Positions 19,578 to 28,342 of a stretch of 64,000 nt of DNA are shown one piece after another. Under the pieces are notes generated by a model, which was not told the DNA's origin, searched no databases, and saw only the letters and a program-made list of their open reading frames with translations. The position numbers were made by a program, and so were the translations under genes. The stretch comes from Burkholderiales bacterium C2 (lineage in GTDB: Bacteria > Pseudomonadota > Gammaproteobacteria > Burkholderiales > Burkholderiaceae_C). Positions within the stretch are counted from its first letter, which is position 1. Each line of letters opens with the position of its first letter. The stretch spans positions 333,280 to 397,279 of the forward strand of contig SCOI01000002.1 in NCBI GenBank assembly GCA_005503085.1, in the 5' to 3' direction.

Positions 19578-20251
19578 GCCAGGGCCTCGGCGGCTTGCGG
19601 CTTGGGCAGCGGCAGGCTGCGAAACACATCGCCGTAGAGGCGGAAGAACACGCGCGCCGCATGGATGATGTCGGCCTGGTCCTGCGGGTCCTCGATCTGC
19701 GCCATCAGCAGCTCGAAGTGCTGGATGTGCTCCCGGTCCAGCGTGCCGTGCGAGCGCAGATAGCTGAAGGCGGCATCGGGCAGGCCCAGCGGCTGCTGGA
19801 TCTGGTCGGCCGCCATCAGGGCCAGCGAGACGCTGGTGCCCTCCAGCACCAGCACCATGCCGAAGAATCCCAGCGGATTGACGCGGGCGATGGTGTCGTA
19901 GGCATAGGCCACCATCAGCTCGGTGGCCGCGCCGGGCCTGCCGTGGCGCACCGCCTCGGCATCGCCGCCGCAGGCCTTGATGTCGTTGAGTATCCATTCG
20001 TCATGGCCCTGCTCTTCCTCGATGTACTCGTCCAGCGGCCCTTCCAGCCAGCGATTGCGCTCGGGCAGTGCGGCCTTGCAGGCGCGCAGCAGCGGCACCG
20101 TGTGGCGCACATGGTGGTAGGCCTCGGTCAGGAAGGCGATATAGCTGGGCAGCGAGACCTCGCCGCGCAGGCAGCCCTGGATGATGGGCGTGCCGAGCAG
20201 GGCCTGGCGGGCATCGGCAGTCTGGGCCAGCAGCTGGGTATGGAAAGACAT
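19574..20251 (-). CDS. Heme-oxygenase-like diiron protein (TenA/PqqC/UndA-like)
   Basis: This is a 225-residue all-helical protein of the TenA/heme-oxygenase fold, annotated elsewhere as iron-containing redox enzyme. Candidate diiron ligands fit the HDO pattern: Glu80-x2-His83 (EEEQGHDEW), Glu137 (VLEGTS) and Asp172/His175/His178 (LDREHIQH). Family members such as UndA use O2 to fragment or desaturate acyl substrates. The start at 20251 is the ATG that opens the fold; the frame above it lacks similarity. It lies between an AMP ligase and an SDR in one operon. The reaction here is unknown. Confidence 0.85.
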   Translation of the reverse strand: MSFHTQLLAQTADARQALLGTPIIQGCLRGEVSLPSYIAFLTEAYHHVRHTVPLLRACKAALPERNRWLEGPLDEYIEEEQGHDEWILNDIKACGGDAEAVRHGRPGAATELMVAYAYDTIARVNPLGFFGMVLVLEGTSVSLALMAADQIQQPLGLPDAAFSYLRSHGTLDREHIQHFELLMAQIEDPQDQADIIHAARVFFRLYGDVFRSLPLPKPQAAEALA

Positions 20252-20293
20252 CGGTGACAAGTCCTTGAAGCGATGGGGCAAGCGGTGGATCAA

Positions 20294-21745
20294 TCAAGCG
20301 GGACAGGCCAGCGCGTCGGCATGGCGGTCCCAGATGGCGGGGCGTTGCGGCCGGCCGTTGGCGGTGGCCAGGCCGGTCTCGGGGCAGAAGGCGGCGCGGG
20401 CGCGCACCCAGGACCGGATGCGGGCGTAGTCGGGCAACCGGGTGTTGGCGGCATCGACGGCGGCCTGCAGCTCGGCTTCGTCGGCTTCCTCGGCAGCGGT
20501 CTGCAGCGGCCACAGCACCGCGCTGAGCGCCGCTTGCCCGTCGCCGAAGACCACCGCCTGGGCGATCGCCGGCTCCCCGCGCAGCGCGGTCTCCACCCAC
20601 TCGGGCGAGACATTGCGGCCAAACGCGGTGATCAGCAGGTGTTTCTTGCGGCCGCTGATGTGGACGAAGCCGTCGGCGTCGATATGGCCCAGATCGCCGC
20701 TGGGCCACCACTCGGGCACCGGCGTCGGATCGCGCAGATAGCCGGCGAACAGGCTGCCGGCCACCTCGATCTCGCCGTCCGCCGCGACGCGCAGCCGCGC
20801 ATGCGGCAGCGGCCGGCCGGCGCTGCCGGGACGGTCGGCGCCGGGCAGGTTCAAGGTCTGCACCGAGGCCGCCTCCGACAGGCCGTAGCCCTCGTACGCC
20901 GGAATGCCCAGCGCTTGGGCATCGTCCAGCAGCCTGGCGCCGACCGCCGCGCCGCCGACGGCCACCAGCTTCAGCGAGGCCGGCGCGCGCTGGCCGCTGC
21001 GCGACAGATAACCCGCCCAGGCGCGCAGCATCTGCGGCAGCAGGATCAGGCTGTCGGGCCGCTGCGCGACGACGGCGGCATGAAAGCGCGCCGCATCGAA
21101 GCTCGATGAGCCCGTCAGCCCCAGCTCGGCCAGTGGCAGCACGACGCAGCTGGCGCCGCGCCGCAGCGGCGCCATCAGGCCGGCGATGTTCTCCAGCAGC
21201 ACCGCGAAGGGCAGCGCGCAGAGATGGCGGCGGATGTCCAGCGGCGCCATCGCCTGCACCAGACCGGCCGCGACCCGCTGCAACGCCGCGCCATCGAGGC
21301 AGACGCCCTTGGGCGCGCCGGTACTGCCGGAGGTGAAGGTGATCTTGGCCGTGCCGGCCGGCAGGGTCAGCGGCGCCGCCGGCAAACGCAGGCAGACCAG
21401 GGCCTGAGCGGCGAGTTCACACGGCTGGGCCGGTGCTTGCGGCCAGCGCGCGGCCAGCGCGGCGGGCGCCAGCAGCGTGTCGACCGCGGCCGCCTGCAGC
21501 GCATGGCCCAGCTGCTCGGGCGTGAAGAACAGCGGCAGCGGCACATGGACCACCTCGGCCAGCGCTGCGGCCAGGTCGGCAATGACCCAGGCCGGCGAGT
21601 TGTCCATCAGGGTGGCCAGCACGCGCGTGCCCTCGGCCCGGAGGCGGCGCGCCAGGCCATGGGCGGCGCTCTCCAGCGCCTCGCGGGCCCAGGTCTGGCG
21701 CCCATCCTCCAGCGCGGCGCCAGGCCCCAGCAGCAGCCCGCTCAT
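20294..21745 (-). CDS. AMP-dependent synthetase/ligase (ANL superfamily)
   Basis: This is a 483-residue adenylate-forming enzyme. The P-loop is ITFTSGSTGAPKG (about residue 150), A5 is YEGYGLSE, A7 is SGDLGHID and A8 is GFVHISGRKKHLL. The C-terminal subdomain is short, but a Lys in ATANGRPQR is near the position of the catalytic A10 lysine, possibly replaced by Arg. It would activate a carboxylic acid as acyl-AMP for transfer to CoA, a carrier or an amine. It is coupled by ATGA to the thermostable-hemolysin-family gene. Reduced fidelity at A10 would favour an adenylating rather than CoA-ligating role, which is inference. Confidence 0.88.
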   Translation of the reverse strand: MSGLLLGPGAALEDGRQTWAREALESAAHGLARRLRAEGTRVLATLMDNSPAWVIADLAAALAEVVHVPLPLFFTPEQLGHALQAAAVDTLLAPAALAARWPQAPAQPCELAAQALVCLRLPAAPLTLPAGTAKITFTSGSTGAPKGVCLDGAALQRVAAGLVQAMAPLDIRRHLCALPFAVLLENIAGLMAPLRRGASCVVLPLAELGLTGSSSFDAARFHAAVVAQRPDSLILLPQMLRAWAGYLSRSGQRAPASLKLVAVGGAAVGARLLDDAQALGIPAYEGYGLSEAASVQTLNLPGADRPGSAGRPLPHARLRVAADGEIEVAGSLFAGYLRDPTPVPEWWPSGDLGHIDADGFVHISGRKKHLLITAFGRNVSPEWVETALRGEPAIAQAVVFGDGQAALSAVLWPLQTAAEEADEAELQAAVDAANTRLPDYARIRSWVRARAAFCPETGLATANGRPQRPAIWDRHADALACPA

Positions 21746-22413
21746 GAGGCCTCCCTGGCTGCACGATCTGCACGACGACGGGCCAGCTGCTGCAGCGCCT
21801 GCGGCAGATGGCCGGCCAGCACGACTGGGCGGTGTTCGTAATAGCTGCCCCACAGCCGCGCCTCGTCGGGCTCCAGTACGGCCGGGTCGGCCAAGCCCAG
21901 GGCCAGCGGCGTGACGCCGATGCGCAGGAACAGATGGCGCAGCTCGGTGGTCAGTGTGCTGACCACCCACTCGAAACCCTGCTCGGCCAGATGCGGTCCC
22001 ATCAGCATGATCAGGCGCCGGCCCTCGCCGGAGCGGGCCGCGGCCAGATGGCCGACCTCGACGATGCGCCCGCGTGCCGGCGTCGCCGCGCCGGCCTGGC
22101 GGGCCAGCAGCTGCTCGATAGGCGCCGCCAGATAACGCTCCAGGAACAGCGTCTCGCTGGCGGGCCGGTAGCCGGCGGCCGCGACGATGTGCTCGCCGCT
22201 TTCATCGCACAGGCTCAGCAGCAGCGGCGCGAACTGCCGCAGCGTGGCGCCGAAGCGCTGGGCATAGATGGTGGCGATGAAGGCCTCGACGGCCTTGCGG
22301 CCGGGCTCGCCGGGCCGATGCAGCCGCAGACGCGAGCCTGCCGCGAGGGGCGCCGCAGCCGACGTTCGGGTGTCGGAGCACGGGGGCGGGAAACAACAGG
22401 CAGCGCTCAGCAA
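21742..22413 (-). CDS. Thermostable hemolysin (delta-VPH) family protein
   Basis: This protein of about 223 residues matches the family named after the Vibrio delta-VPH thermostable hemolysin. Typical blocks are YAQRFGATLRQFAPLLLSL, AAAGYRPASETLFLERYL, IVEVGHLA and WGSYYEHRPVV. The hemolysin name is historical; the blocks look more like an acyltransferase or acyl-synthase fold than a toxin, and there is no signal peptide. A TTG at 22413 has AAGGAG 5 bp upstream and is preferred to the GTG at 22419, which lies inside that Shine-Dalgarno. It is the first gene of the ligase-diiron-SDR-TPR operon. Confidence 0.82.
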   Translation of the reverse strand: MLSAACCFPPPCSDTRTSAAAPLAAGSRLRLHRPGEPGRKAVEAFIATIYAQRFGATLRQFAPLLLSLCDESGEHIVAAAGYRPASETLFLERYLAAPIEQLLARQAGAATPARGRIVEVGHLAAARSGEGRRLIMLMGPHLAEQGFEWVVSTLTTELRHLFLRIGVTPLALGLADPAVLEPDEARLWGSYYEHRPVVLAGHLPQALQQLARRRADRAAREAS

Positions 22414-22624
22414 GTTCACTCCTTCGCAAACCCGCCAGGGGCGGCGGGTCGGTATGGGAGCGGATGCTCGGGGCTGGCGATTAAGCGTGCATTAAGCGAG
22501 AAGAACCGGTCCGGGCGCCGCTCGGGTAGGACAAGGGCTACAGCCGCAGGCGGGGCCGTCCGCTTCGCGGCGAGCGCTGCGGGGACGATGCTGAGCCCTG
22601 TTCACGGCAAACCTGGAGACGCTC

Positions 22625-22852
22625 ATGACACAGACCGCCCTCATCACCGGCAAGGTCGAGTACCGCGAAGGCGACGGCCCCAGCATCGTGATACGCAAGG
22701 GGCCGATCGAGGTCCAGACCACCCGAGCCGACGCCACGCTGAGCTGGGTCGACGGCGAGACCCATGGCTCGGCGGCGATACCGCTGGGCGATTTCAAGCG
22801 CTTCGTCGCCAAGGGCCTGATCAAGATGGGCGATGAGATTCCGCCGGTTTGA
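22625..22852 (+). CDS. Small conserved-looking hypothetical protein
   Basis: This is a 75-residue soluble protein with GGAG 6 bp before the ATG. The predicted beta-rich chain (KVEYREGDGPSIVIRKG, then WVDGETHGSAAIPLGDF) ends GDEIPPV. I cannot name the family. It stands 77 bp upstream of the universal stress protein gene in the same direction and may be cotranscribed with it. Confidence 0.72.
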   Translation: MTQTALITGKVEYREGDGPSIVIRKGPIEVQTTRADATLSWVDGETHGSAAIPLGDFKRFVAKGLIKMGDEIPPV

Positions 22853-22929
22853 TTGATCTGGCTCAAGGCTCACGCGGCCGCAATGCCTAGACTGGCCTGC
22901 ACCGGCACCATCCATCGCAGGGCCCCCCG

Positions 22930-23766
22930 ATGAGCTATCGCAGCCTTCTCATCCACCTGGATCAGACCCCGCAATGCACCGAGCGCAGTCGACAGGCCAT
23001 CGCGCTGGCGCAGCGCATGGAATGCCATCTGGTCGGCCTGGCGCCCACCGGGCTGCTGAATTTTCCGGTGGTTCCCGAGGCCGGCGCGGCGCTGGCCGAG
23101 TTCAACACCATGGCCTGGGAGCTGCTGCAGCAGCAGGCCGACCAGGCCGCCGCGCTGTTTCGCGCCGCCTGTGCCGCCGCTGGTCTGCGCTCCTGCGAGG
23201 TGATCGTCGACCCGGCGGACAGCGCGTCCTCGCTGGTGCGCCATGCCCATTGCTCGGACCTGCTGCTGATGAGCCAGCCCGACCCCGACAGGCCCGGCCA
23301 CAGCCAGGCGCGCGCCGTGCTCGAGCAGGTCCTTTTGCACAGCGCCCGCCCCACCCTGCTGCTGCCCTATGCGGCCAGCGTCAAGACCCTGGGCCAACGC
23401 GCGCTGGTGGCATGGGATGACAGCCGCGAGGCCGCACGCGCCCTCAACGATGCCCTGCCGCTGCTGCGTCAGGCGCAAAGCGTGCAGCTGCTGAGCTGGC
23501 GTGAGAGTCTGGAGGATGAAGACCTGCGGCCACGGCTGGCGGCGCTGCAGCAATGGCTGGCCTGGCAGGGCGTGGCCGCCGAGGCCCGCGAGGAACGCAG
23601 CGAGATCGGTGTGGCCGAGGCCCTGCTGTCGCGCGCGACCGATCAGGACGCCGACCTGATCGTGATGGGCGCCTATGGCCACTCGCGCTGGACTGAGTTG
23701 GTGCTGGGCGGAGCCACACGCGGGCTGCTGGACGCGATGACGGTGCCGGTGCTGATGTCGCACTGA
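22930..23766 (+). CDS. Universal stress protein, tandem Usp domains
   Basis: This is a 278-residue protein with two UspA-like domains. The N-terminal half is degenerate. The C-terminal half has the ATP-binding pattern VMGAYGHSRWTELVLGGATR, which fits G-2x-G-9x-G-T. It is a cytoplasmic stress protein that probably binds ATP. The final GLLDAMTVPVLMSH is the usual Usp ending. It converges on the DTW gene with a 12-bp gap. Confidence 0.93.
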   Translation: MSYRSLLIHLDQTPQCTERSRQAIALAQRMECHLVGLAPTGLLNFPVVPEAGAALAEFNTMAWELLQQQADQAAALFRAACAAAGLRSCEVIVDPADSASSLVRHAHCSDLLLMSQPDPDRPGHSQARAVLEQVLLHSARPTLLLPYAASVKTLGQRALVAWDDSREAARALNDALPLLRQAQSVQLLSWRESLEDEDLRPRLAALQQWLAWQGVAAEAREERSEIGVAEALLSRATDQDADLIVMGAYGHSRWTELVLGGATRGLLDAMTVPVLMSH

Positions 23767-23778
23767 GGCCTGCGGCCC

Positions 23779-24522
23779 TCAGCGCGGGGGCGCGGCCAGG
23801 TCGCGCAGCCGCTGGTGGGCTGCGTCCTGCGGATCCGGCGGCACGCTCTGTCGCGCGCTCAGGTAGCGGGCGCTGAACACATCCAGATAGGCCTCCAGCG
23901 TCTGCGCGGCGTGCAAATCGCCGGCCAGGGCCAGGCATAGCGCGGCCACTTCGGAGGTGCAGAAATGATGCTCGTGGCTGGAGCGGCGCAGGCGATAGCG
24001 CGAGAGCTGCTCGGGCCTCAGGCTCAGCACCGGCAGGCGGTCCAGATAAGGGCTTTTGCGGAAGATCTTGCGCGCCTCGGACCAGGTGCCGTCCAGCAGC
24101 ACGAACAGCGGGCGGCGCCCGTCGGACGACGGCGGCGCGGGCTCGCTGACCACCCGCTCGGGCGCCGCCACGAACTCGCCGGGAAACACCAGATAGGGCT
24201 GCCACTGCGGATCGGCCAGCAGGGCCGGCAGCGCCGGGTCGACCGCGACGCGGGACCAGGCGAAAGCGTGGGTCTGCGGAAGCACATCGGCCACCAGCCA
24301 GCCGGTGTTGCTGGGCTTGAGCGGCTCGAACTCGGCCATGATCAGGCACAGCGCCGCGCGCGGCGGTACCACCAGCTGCGGCCGCAACGCACACATGCAG
24401 TGGCTGGGAATCAGGCGGCAGCGCGCACAGCGCTCTTTGCGGGGTGTGCCGCGATCGAGATGAGGGCGGTTGCTGCTGTGCGCCAGGCAGGCGGCACGCA
24501 GGCGGGAAACGGCATGGGGCAT
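23779..24522 (-). CDS. DTW-domain tRNA-uridine aminocarboxypropyltransferase
   Basis: This is a 247-residue member of the DTW family (TapT/TuaA), which transfers the aminocarboxypropyl group of S-adenosylmethionine to uridine in tRNA (acp3U). It has a zinc-type cysteine cluster (Cys32, 35, 42 and 44; CARCRLIPSHCMC) and the signature DGTW (residues 144-147) followed by SEARK. The start at 24522 gives an N-terminal basic extension of about 30 residues; a start closer to the Cys cluster is possible. Its neighbour upstream is a small unknown gene. Confidence 0.85.
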   Translation of the reverse strand: MPHAVSRLRAACLAHSSNRPHLDRGTPRKERCARCRLIPSHCMCALRPQLVVPPRAALCLIMAEFEPLKPSNTGWLVADVLPQTHAFAWSRVAVDPALPALLADPQWQPYLVFPGEFVAAPERVVSEPAPPSSDGRRPLFVLLDGTWSEARKIFRKSPYLDRLPVLSLRPEQLSRYRLRRSSHEHHFCTSEVAALCLALAGDLHAAQTLEAYLDVFSARYLSARQSVPPDPQDAAHQRLRDLAAPPR

Positions 24523-24554
24523 CCGGGCAGTCTAGGGGCTGCCGGCGCCCCGGC

Positions 24555-24842
24555 TCAATCGCTCCAGCTGAGCATGGGCCCGAGCCGGCGCTGTGCCATG
24601 AAGACCGCCTCGCGCAGCGACAGCGCGGCGCCGCCGTTGTGCCAGTCGGCGTGGGGCAGGTCGAAGAGCACGTAGTAGCAGTCGGCGACGCGATCGCGCG
24701 CGAGTTCGGGCGGGTCGTCGTCATCGCCGCTGCCCATGAGCAGGTGGTGGTGCACGATGCGGACATGGCAGGCGCTGACTCCGCCATGAAACCACAGGCC
24801 CTGCTTGACGCAGGGCAGGCGCTCGAGATCCTTGTTGTCCAT
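24555..24842 (-). CDS. Small hypothetical protein
   Basis: This is a 95-residue protein beginning MDNKDLERLPCVKQG and rich in His and Asp in its middle (RIVHHHLLMGSGDDDDP). No signal peptide or known motif is recognised. The start at 24842 has a GGAGA-type sequence 5-8 bp upstream. It lies 32 bp before the DTW gene in the same direction and is divergent from the LuxR-type regulator. Confidence 0.62.
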   Translation of the reverse strand: MDNKDLERLPCVKQGLWFHGGVSACHVRIVHHHLLMGSGDDDDPPELARDRVADCYYVLFDLPHADWHNGGAALSLREAVFMAQRRLGPMLSWSD

Positions 24843-24991
24843 GTCTCCGGCCTCCATTGGGGGTCGCCGGGCGACCCAGGGGCTACCTAATTCTGACGAC
24901 AGGCCTCGCCACAAAGCAGGTACAGGGCTGGTTTTTGACACCCGCCCTGCCTATGTTTTCCAGGCCCGCCACACAGCGTACCAAGGCCTGC

Positions 24992-27679
24992 ATGACCCTG
25001 TCGACCTATGCCACCGACTTGCTGGAGCGCGAGCCGGCCCTGCTATGCCTGCGGCAGTTGCAGCAGCGGGCCGGCGCGGGTCAGGGCGGCATCCTGCTGT
25101 TGACCGGCGAGGCCGGACTGGGCAAGTCCAGCCTGCTGCGGCACTGGGCGCGCGAGCTCGATGGCGGCAGCGAACTCTGGTGGGGCAGCTGCGACGACCT
25201 GTTCTCGCCACGCCCCCTGGGGCCGCTGCGTGACATGGCCCTGAGGCTGGGGAGTCAGGCCCAGCCTCTGCTGGACCTGCTGGACACGGGTGCTCCGGCG
25301 GCGCGCCTGTTCGGCTGGCTGCAGGAGCGGCTGAGCCGGCCGCCGCGCCCCTGCCTGCTGGTCTTCGAGGACGTGCACTGGGCCGACGAGGGCACGCTGG
25401 ACCTGCTCAGATTCCTGGGACGCCGGCTGACCGCCTGGCCCTGCGCGATGGTGCTCAGCTACCGCGCCGAGGAGGTCATAGACCCCCATCCGCTGTGCCA
25501 GGTGCTGGCCGACCTGCCCGGGGCCAGCCTGCAACGCCTGGCGCTGGAGCCGCTGTCGGGCGCTGCCGTCGCGGCGCTGGCGGCGCGTGCCGGCCGGCCC
25601 TGCGACGGCCTGCACGAGGCCACCGGCGGCAATCCCTTCTATGTCACCGAGGTGCTGGGCAGCGGCCTGGCCGACGCCGGCCAGGGTGTGCCCAGCTCGG
25701 TCCGCGACGCGGTGCGCGCGCGCCTGAGCCGGCTGGACGCCGACGAGCGCGAGCTGCTCGACCGGCTCAGCCAGTTGCCCGGCGAAGCGCCGGCCTGGCT
25801 GCTGCAAGCATGGTTGCCGGCAGCGCTGGAGGCCGCGCTGGACCGCTGCGTGGCGCGCGGCCTGCTGGTGCCCAGCGATACCGGCCTGAGCTTCCGGCAT
25901 GCGCTGGCTCGCCGGGCCACGGCCGAAGCGGTGCCGGCGGTGCGGCGCCGGGCCTTGCATGCCGAGTTGCTGCAGCTGCTGTCCCGGCCGCCGGCCGGCA
26001 GCCGGCCGGTGGCGCTGTCGCAGCGGCTGCACCATGCCTGCCAGGCCGCTGATACGGCCCAGATCCTGGCACTGGCGCCGCAGGCGGCGCGCGAGGCTGC
26101 CGGACTGGGCGCGCATCGCGAGGCCGCCAAGCATCTGGAGCAGGCGCTGCGCGTCTCGGTCGAGGCCAGCATCGAGCAGCGCGCCAGCCTGCTGCAGGAC
26201 TGGTCATACGAAACCGGCTTGTCGCTGATCGATGAGCAAGTCATCGCGGCGCGGCATCAGGCCGTCGAGCTCTGGCGCACGCTTGGCCGCAGCGATCGGG
26301 TCGGCGACAACCTGCGCTGGCTGTCGCGGCTGTATTGGTATCGAGGCGAGGGCGCGCTGGCCGAGCGCTATGCCGAGGAGGCGGTGACGGTGCTGGAGAG
26401 TGTGCCGGCCGGTCTCGAGCTGGCCTGGGCCTATGCGCTGCGCGCCCAGTTGCACATGCTGCAGGACCATGCCGAACTGGCCATCAGCTGGGGCCTGCGC
26501 GCGGTGATCCTGGCCGAGAGGCTGGAACAGCCCGAGGTGCTGTGCCATGCGCTGAACTCGGTCGGTACCGCCGAGCTGTTCGACGGCCGTCCCGAGGGTC
26601 ATGAGCGACTGCAGCGCAGCCTGGCCCTGGCGCTGACTCATGGCTATGACGAACATGCGGCCCGCGTCTACACCAATGCCAGCGAGCATGCGGTGGTGTT
26701 CAAGGACTTCAAGCGCGCGGAGCCGTTGCTGCAGGCGGGGCTGGCCTTTGACCGGCAGCACGATCTGGACGCCTGGACCCACTACCTGGAGGGCTGGCTG
26801 GCGCAGCTGCGCATGGAGCAGGGTCGGCTGGCAGAAGCCGAGGAACTGGCCGGCGCGGTGCTGGCGCTGCCGCGCCTGACCGCCGTGATGCGGCTGCCGG
26901 CGCTGACCGTGATGGCACGGGTGCGCATGCGCCTGGCCGCGCCGGACGCCAGCGCCCTGCTCGATCAGGCCCTGACGCTGGCCCACGCCGGCGGCGGCGC
27001 CGAGCGCCTGGTCGCCGTGGTGGCGGCGCAGGCCGAGCAGGCCTGGCTGGCCGGCGATGAGGCCGCATGCCGCGCCGCGCTGGCCCGGCTCGACGGCCTG
27101 GATACCGTGAACGCCGTCTGCTGGTCGGCCGGCGAAGCGGCCGTCTGGCGCCTGCGCGCGGGCCTCGCTCCCGGCCTGCAACATTGCGCGGCCTTGCCCT
27201 GGGGTCTGGAACTGCGCGGCGACCCGGCGGCCGCCGCCGAAGCCTGGCTGGCGCTGGACGCGGCGCCGGAAGCCGCGCTGGCCCTGCTGCGCTGCGCCGA
27301 GCTGCAGCAGGGGCCGCCGGCTGCGCAATGCCTGGCCCGCGCGCTGCAGCTCTTCGAGGCCGGCGGGCATCTGGCCGGCGTGGCCGGGGTGCGCCGGCTG
27401 GCGCGCCGGCTCGGCCTGCAGGCCGGCCTGCCGCGCCGCGCGCGCGGCCCTTATCGCGAGGCCCGCCAGCACCGCTTTGGACTGACTGCCCGCGAGCAAC
27501 AGATGCTGGATCTGATAGGCGCAGGTCTGCGCAATACCGAGATCGGCAAGCGCCTGGGGCTGTCGCAGCGCACGGTGGAACACCATGTCTCCGCGATGCT
27601 GGCCAAGCTGTCCGTGGCCGACCGCAACCAGGCCCTGGCCCTGGCACGCCGCGAGGGCCTGCTGCCGCCATCTCCCTAG
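24992..27679 (+). CDS. Large ATP-binding LuxR-family regulator (LAL/MalT-like)
   Basis: This is a regulator of about 895 residues. The N-terminal AAA16/STAND ATPase has Walker A GEAGLGKS (39-46) and Walker B LLVFEDVHWAD. A long TPR-like helical middle follows, then a C-terminal LuxR HTH (LTAREQQMLDLIGAGLRN, then LSQRTVEHHVSAMLAKL). These LAL regulators bind inducers through the TPR region and need ATP for activation. The start may instead be the ATG at 24953; neither has a strong Shine-Dalgarno. The next gene downstream encodes an exported protein and may be a target. Confidence 0.88.
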   Translation: MTLSTYATDLLEREPALLCLRQLQQRAGAGQGGILLLTGEAGLGKSSLLRHWARELDGGSELWWGSCDDLFSPRPLGPLRDMALRLGSQAQPLLDLLDTGAPAARLFGWLQERLSRPPRPCLLVFEDVHWADEGTLDLLRFLGRRLTAWPCAMVLSYRAEEVIDPHPLCQVLADLPGASLQRLALEPLSGAAVAALAARAGRPCDGLHEATGGNPFYVTEVLGSGLADAGQGVPSSVRDAVRARLSRLDADERELLDRLSQLPGEAPAWLLQAWLPAALEAALDRCVARGLLVPSDTGLSFRHALARRATAEAVPAVRRRALHAELLQLLSRPPAGSRPVALSQRLHHACQAADTAQILALAPQAAREAAGLGAHREAAKHLEQALRVSVEASIEQRASLLQDWSYETGLSLIDEQVIAARHQAVELWRTLGRSDRVGDNLRWLSRLYWYRGEGALAERYAEEAVTVLESVPAGLELAWAYALRAQLHMLQDHAELAISWGLRAVILAERLEQPEVLCHALNSVGTAELFDGRPEGHERLQRSLALALTHGYDEHAARVYTNASEHAVVFKDFKRAEPLLQAGLAFDRQHDLDAWTHYLEGWLAQLRMEQGRLAEAEELAGAVLALPRLTAVMRLPALTVMARVRMRLAAPDASALLDQALTLAHAGGGAERLVAVVAAQAEQAWLAGDEAACRAALARLDGLDTVNAVCWSAGEAAVWRLRAGLAPGLQHCAALPWGLELRGDPAAAAEAWLALDAAPEAALALLRCAELQQGPPAAQCLARALQLFEAGGHLAGVAGVRRLARRLGLQAGLPRRARGPYREARQHRFGLTAREQQMLDLIGAGLRNTEIGKRLGLSQRTVEHHVSAMLAKLSVADRNQALALARREGLLPPSP

Positions 27680-27848
27680 CTTGGCAAGTCGCGCGGCCCG
27701 GCGCTGGCGCGAAAACTGACGGTGCCCGCCCAGGCCCCGGCGACTCCCGGCTTCTAGTCTTGAAACGTGGCGATTGCATGGCGGGACCAGCCCGGCAGCG
27801 GCGCCACAGACCTCAAGTTTTCTTTTTTCTTCAGTCCGGGAGATGAAC

Positions 27849-28295
27849 ATGAACAAGATCCGACAACATCGCGCCGCACAGCTCTTGAGCGGCCTGCTGA
27901 TGACGGCGGCCGGCGCGGCAGCACTGGCCCAGAGCCCCGACCGTGTGGAGATCACCGGCAGCGCGCCGGTGCGCTACGACATCGGCCGCAGCTGCCCCAG
28001 CATCACCGCAGAGCTCGGCGAGGCCCTCGCAACCAAGGTGATGATGTATGGCGAGTACGGCGTCACCGAAGTGGAACTCAGCATAGGGCCGCAAGGCATC
28101 GCCGAGCTCCAGACCAAGGGCGGCCCGCGTGTCTATCGCAGTGCGCTGCGCCGCGCGGTCAGGCAGCTCGACTGCCTCGACGCCTACACCGGCCAACGCT
28201 TCAGGTTCCAGGTCGCCTTCGTCTCGGAAGAGGACGCACAGGCAAGCCAGGCACTGGCTGCAAAGCCGGGCGTGCTGAGCATCGCGGGCCGCTGA
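27849..28295 (+). CDS. Exported protein of unknown function
   Basis: This is a 148-residue protein with a signal peptide ending AAALA/Q (about residue 28). The mature start, SPDRVEITGSAPV, is a style frequent in betaproteobacterial secreted proteins. Two cysteines (SCPSI and LDCLDA) could form a disulfide. GGGAG lies 6 bp before the ATG at 27849; an ATG two codons upstream is too close to it. Family not recognised. It lies 169 bp after the LuxR-type regulator. Confidence 0.75.
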   Translation: MNKIRQHRAAQLLSGLLMTAAGAAALAQSPDRVEITGSAPVRYDIGRSCPSITAELGEALATKVMMYGEYGVTEVELSIGPQGIAELQTKGGPRVYRSALRRAVRQLDCLDAYTGQRFRFQVAFVSEEDAQASQALAAKPGVLSIAGR

Positions 28296-28307
28296 GGCGG
28301 GCTTCAT

Positions 28308-28328
28308 GCCGCCCGCCTGCCGGGCGGC
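28308..28328. terminator. GC hairpin between convergent genes
   Basis: An 8-bp GCCGCCCG/CGGGCGGC stem with a 5-base loop lies in the 47-bp gap between two convergent genes. No U-run flanks it, so terminator function on either strand is only a possibility. Confidence 0.4.
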
Positions 28329-28342
28329 ACGCTCAGTCCGGT

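Noticed and set aside
21742..22413. Reading the thermostable-hemolysin-family gene as a secreted toxin
   Set aside because: It has no signal peptide and sits in an operon of biosynthetic enzymes, so a toxin role is not supported by the sequence.
23444..24787. 447-residue minus-strand frame spanning the Usp and DTW genes
   Set aside because: It overlaps two recognised genes in the wrong frame and is rich in Arg, Pro and Ala without similarity.
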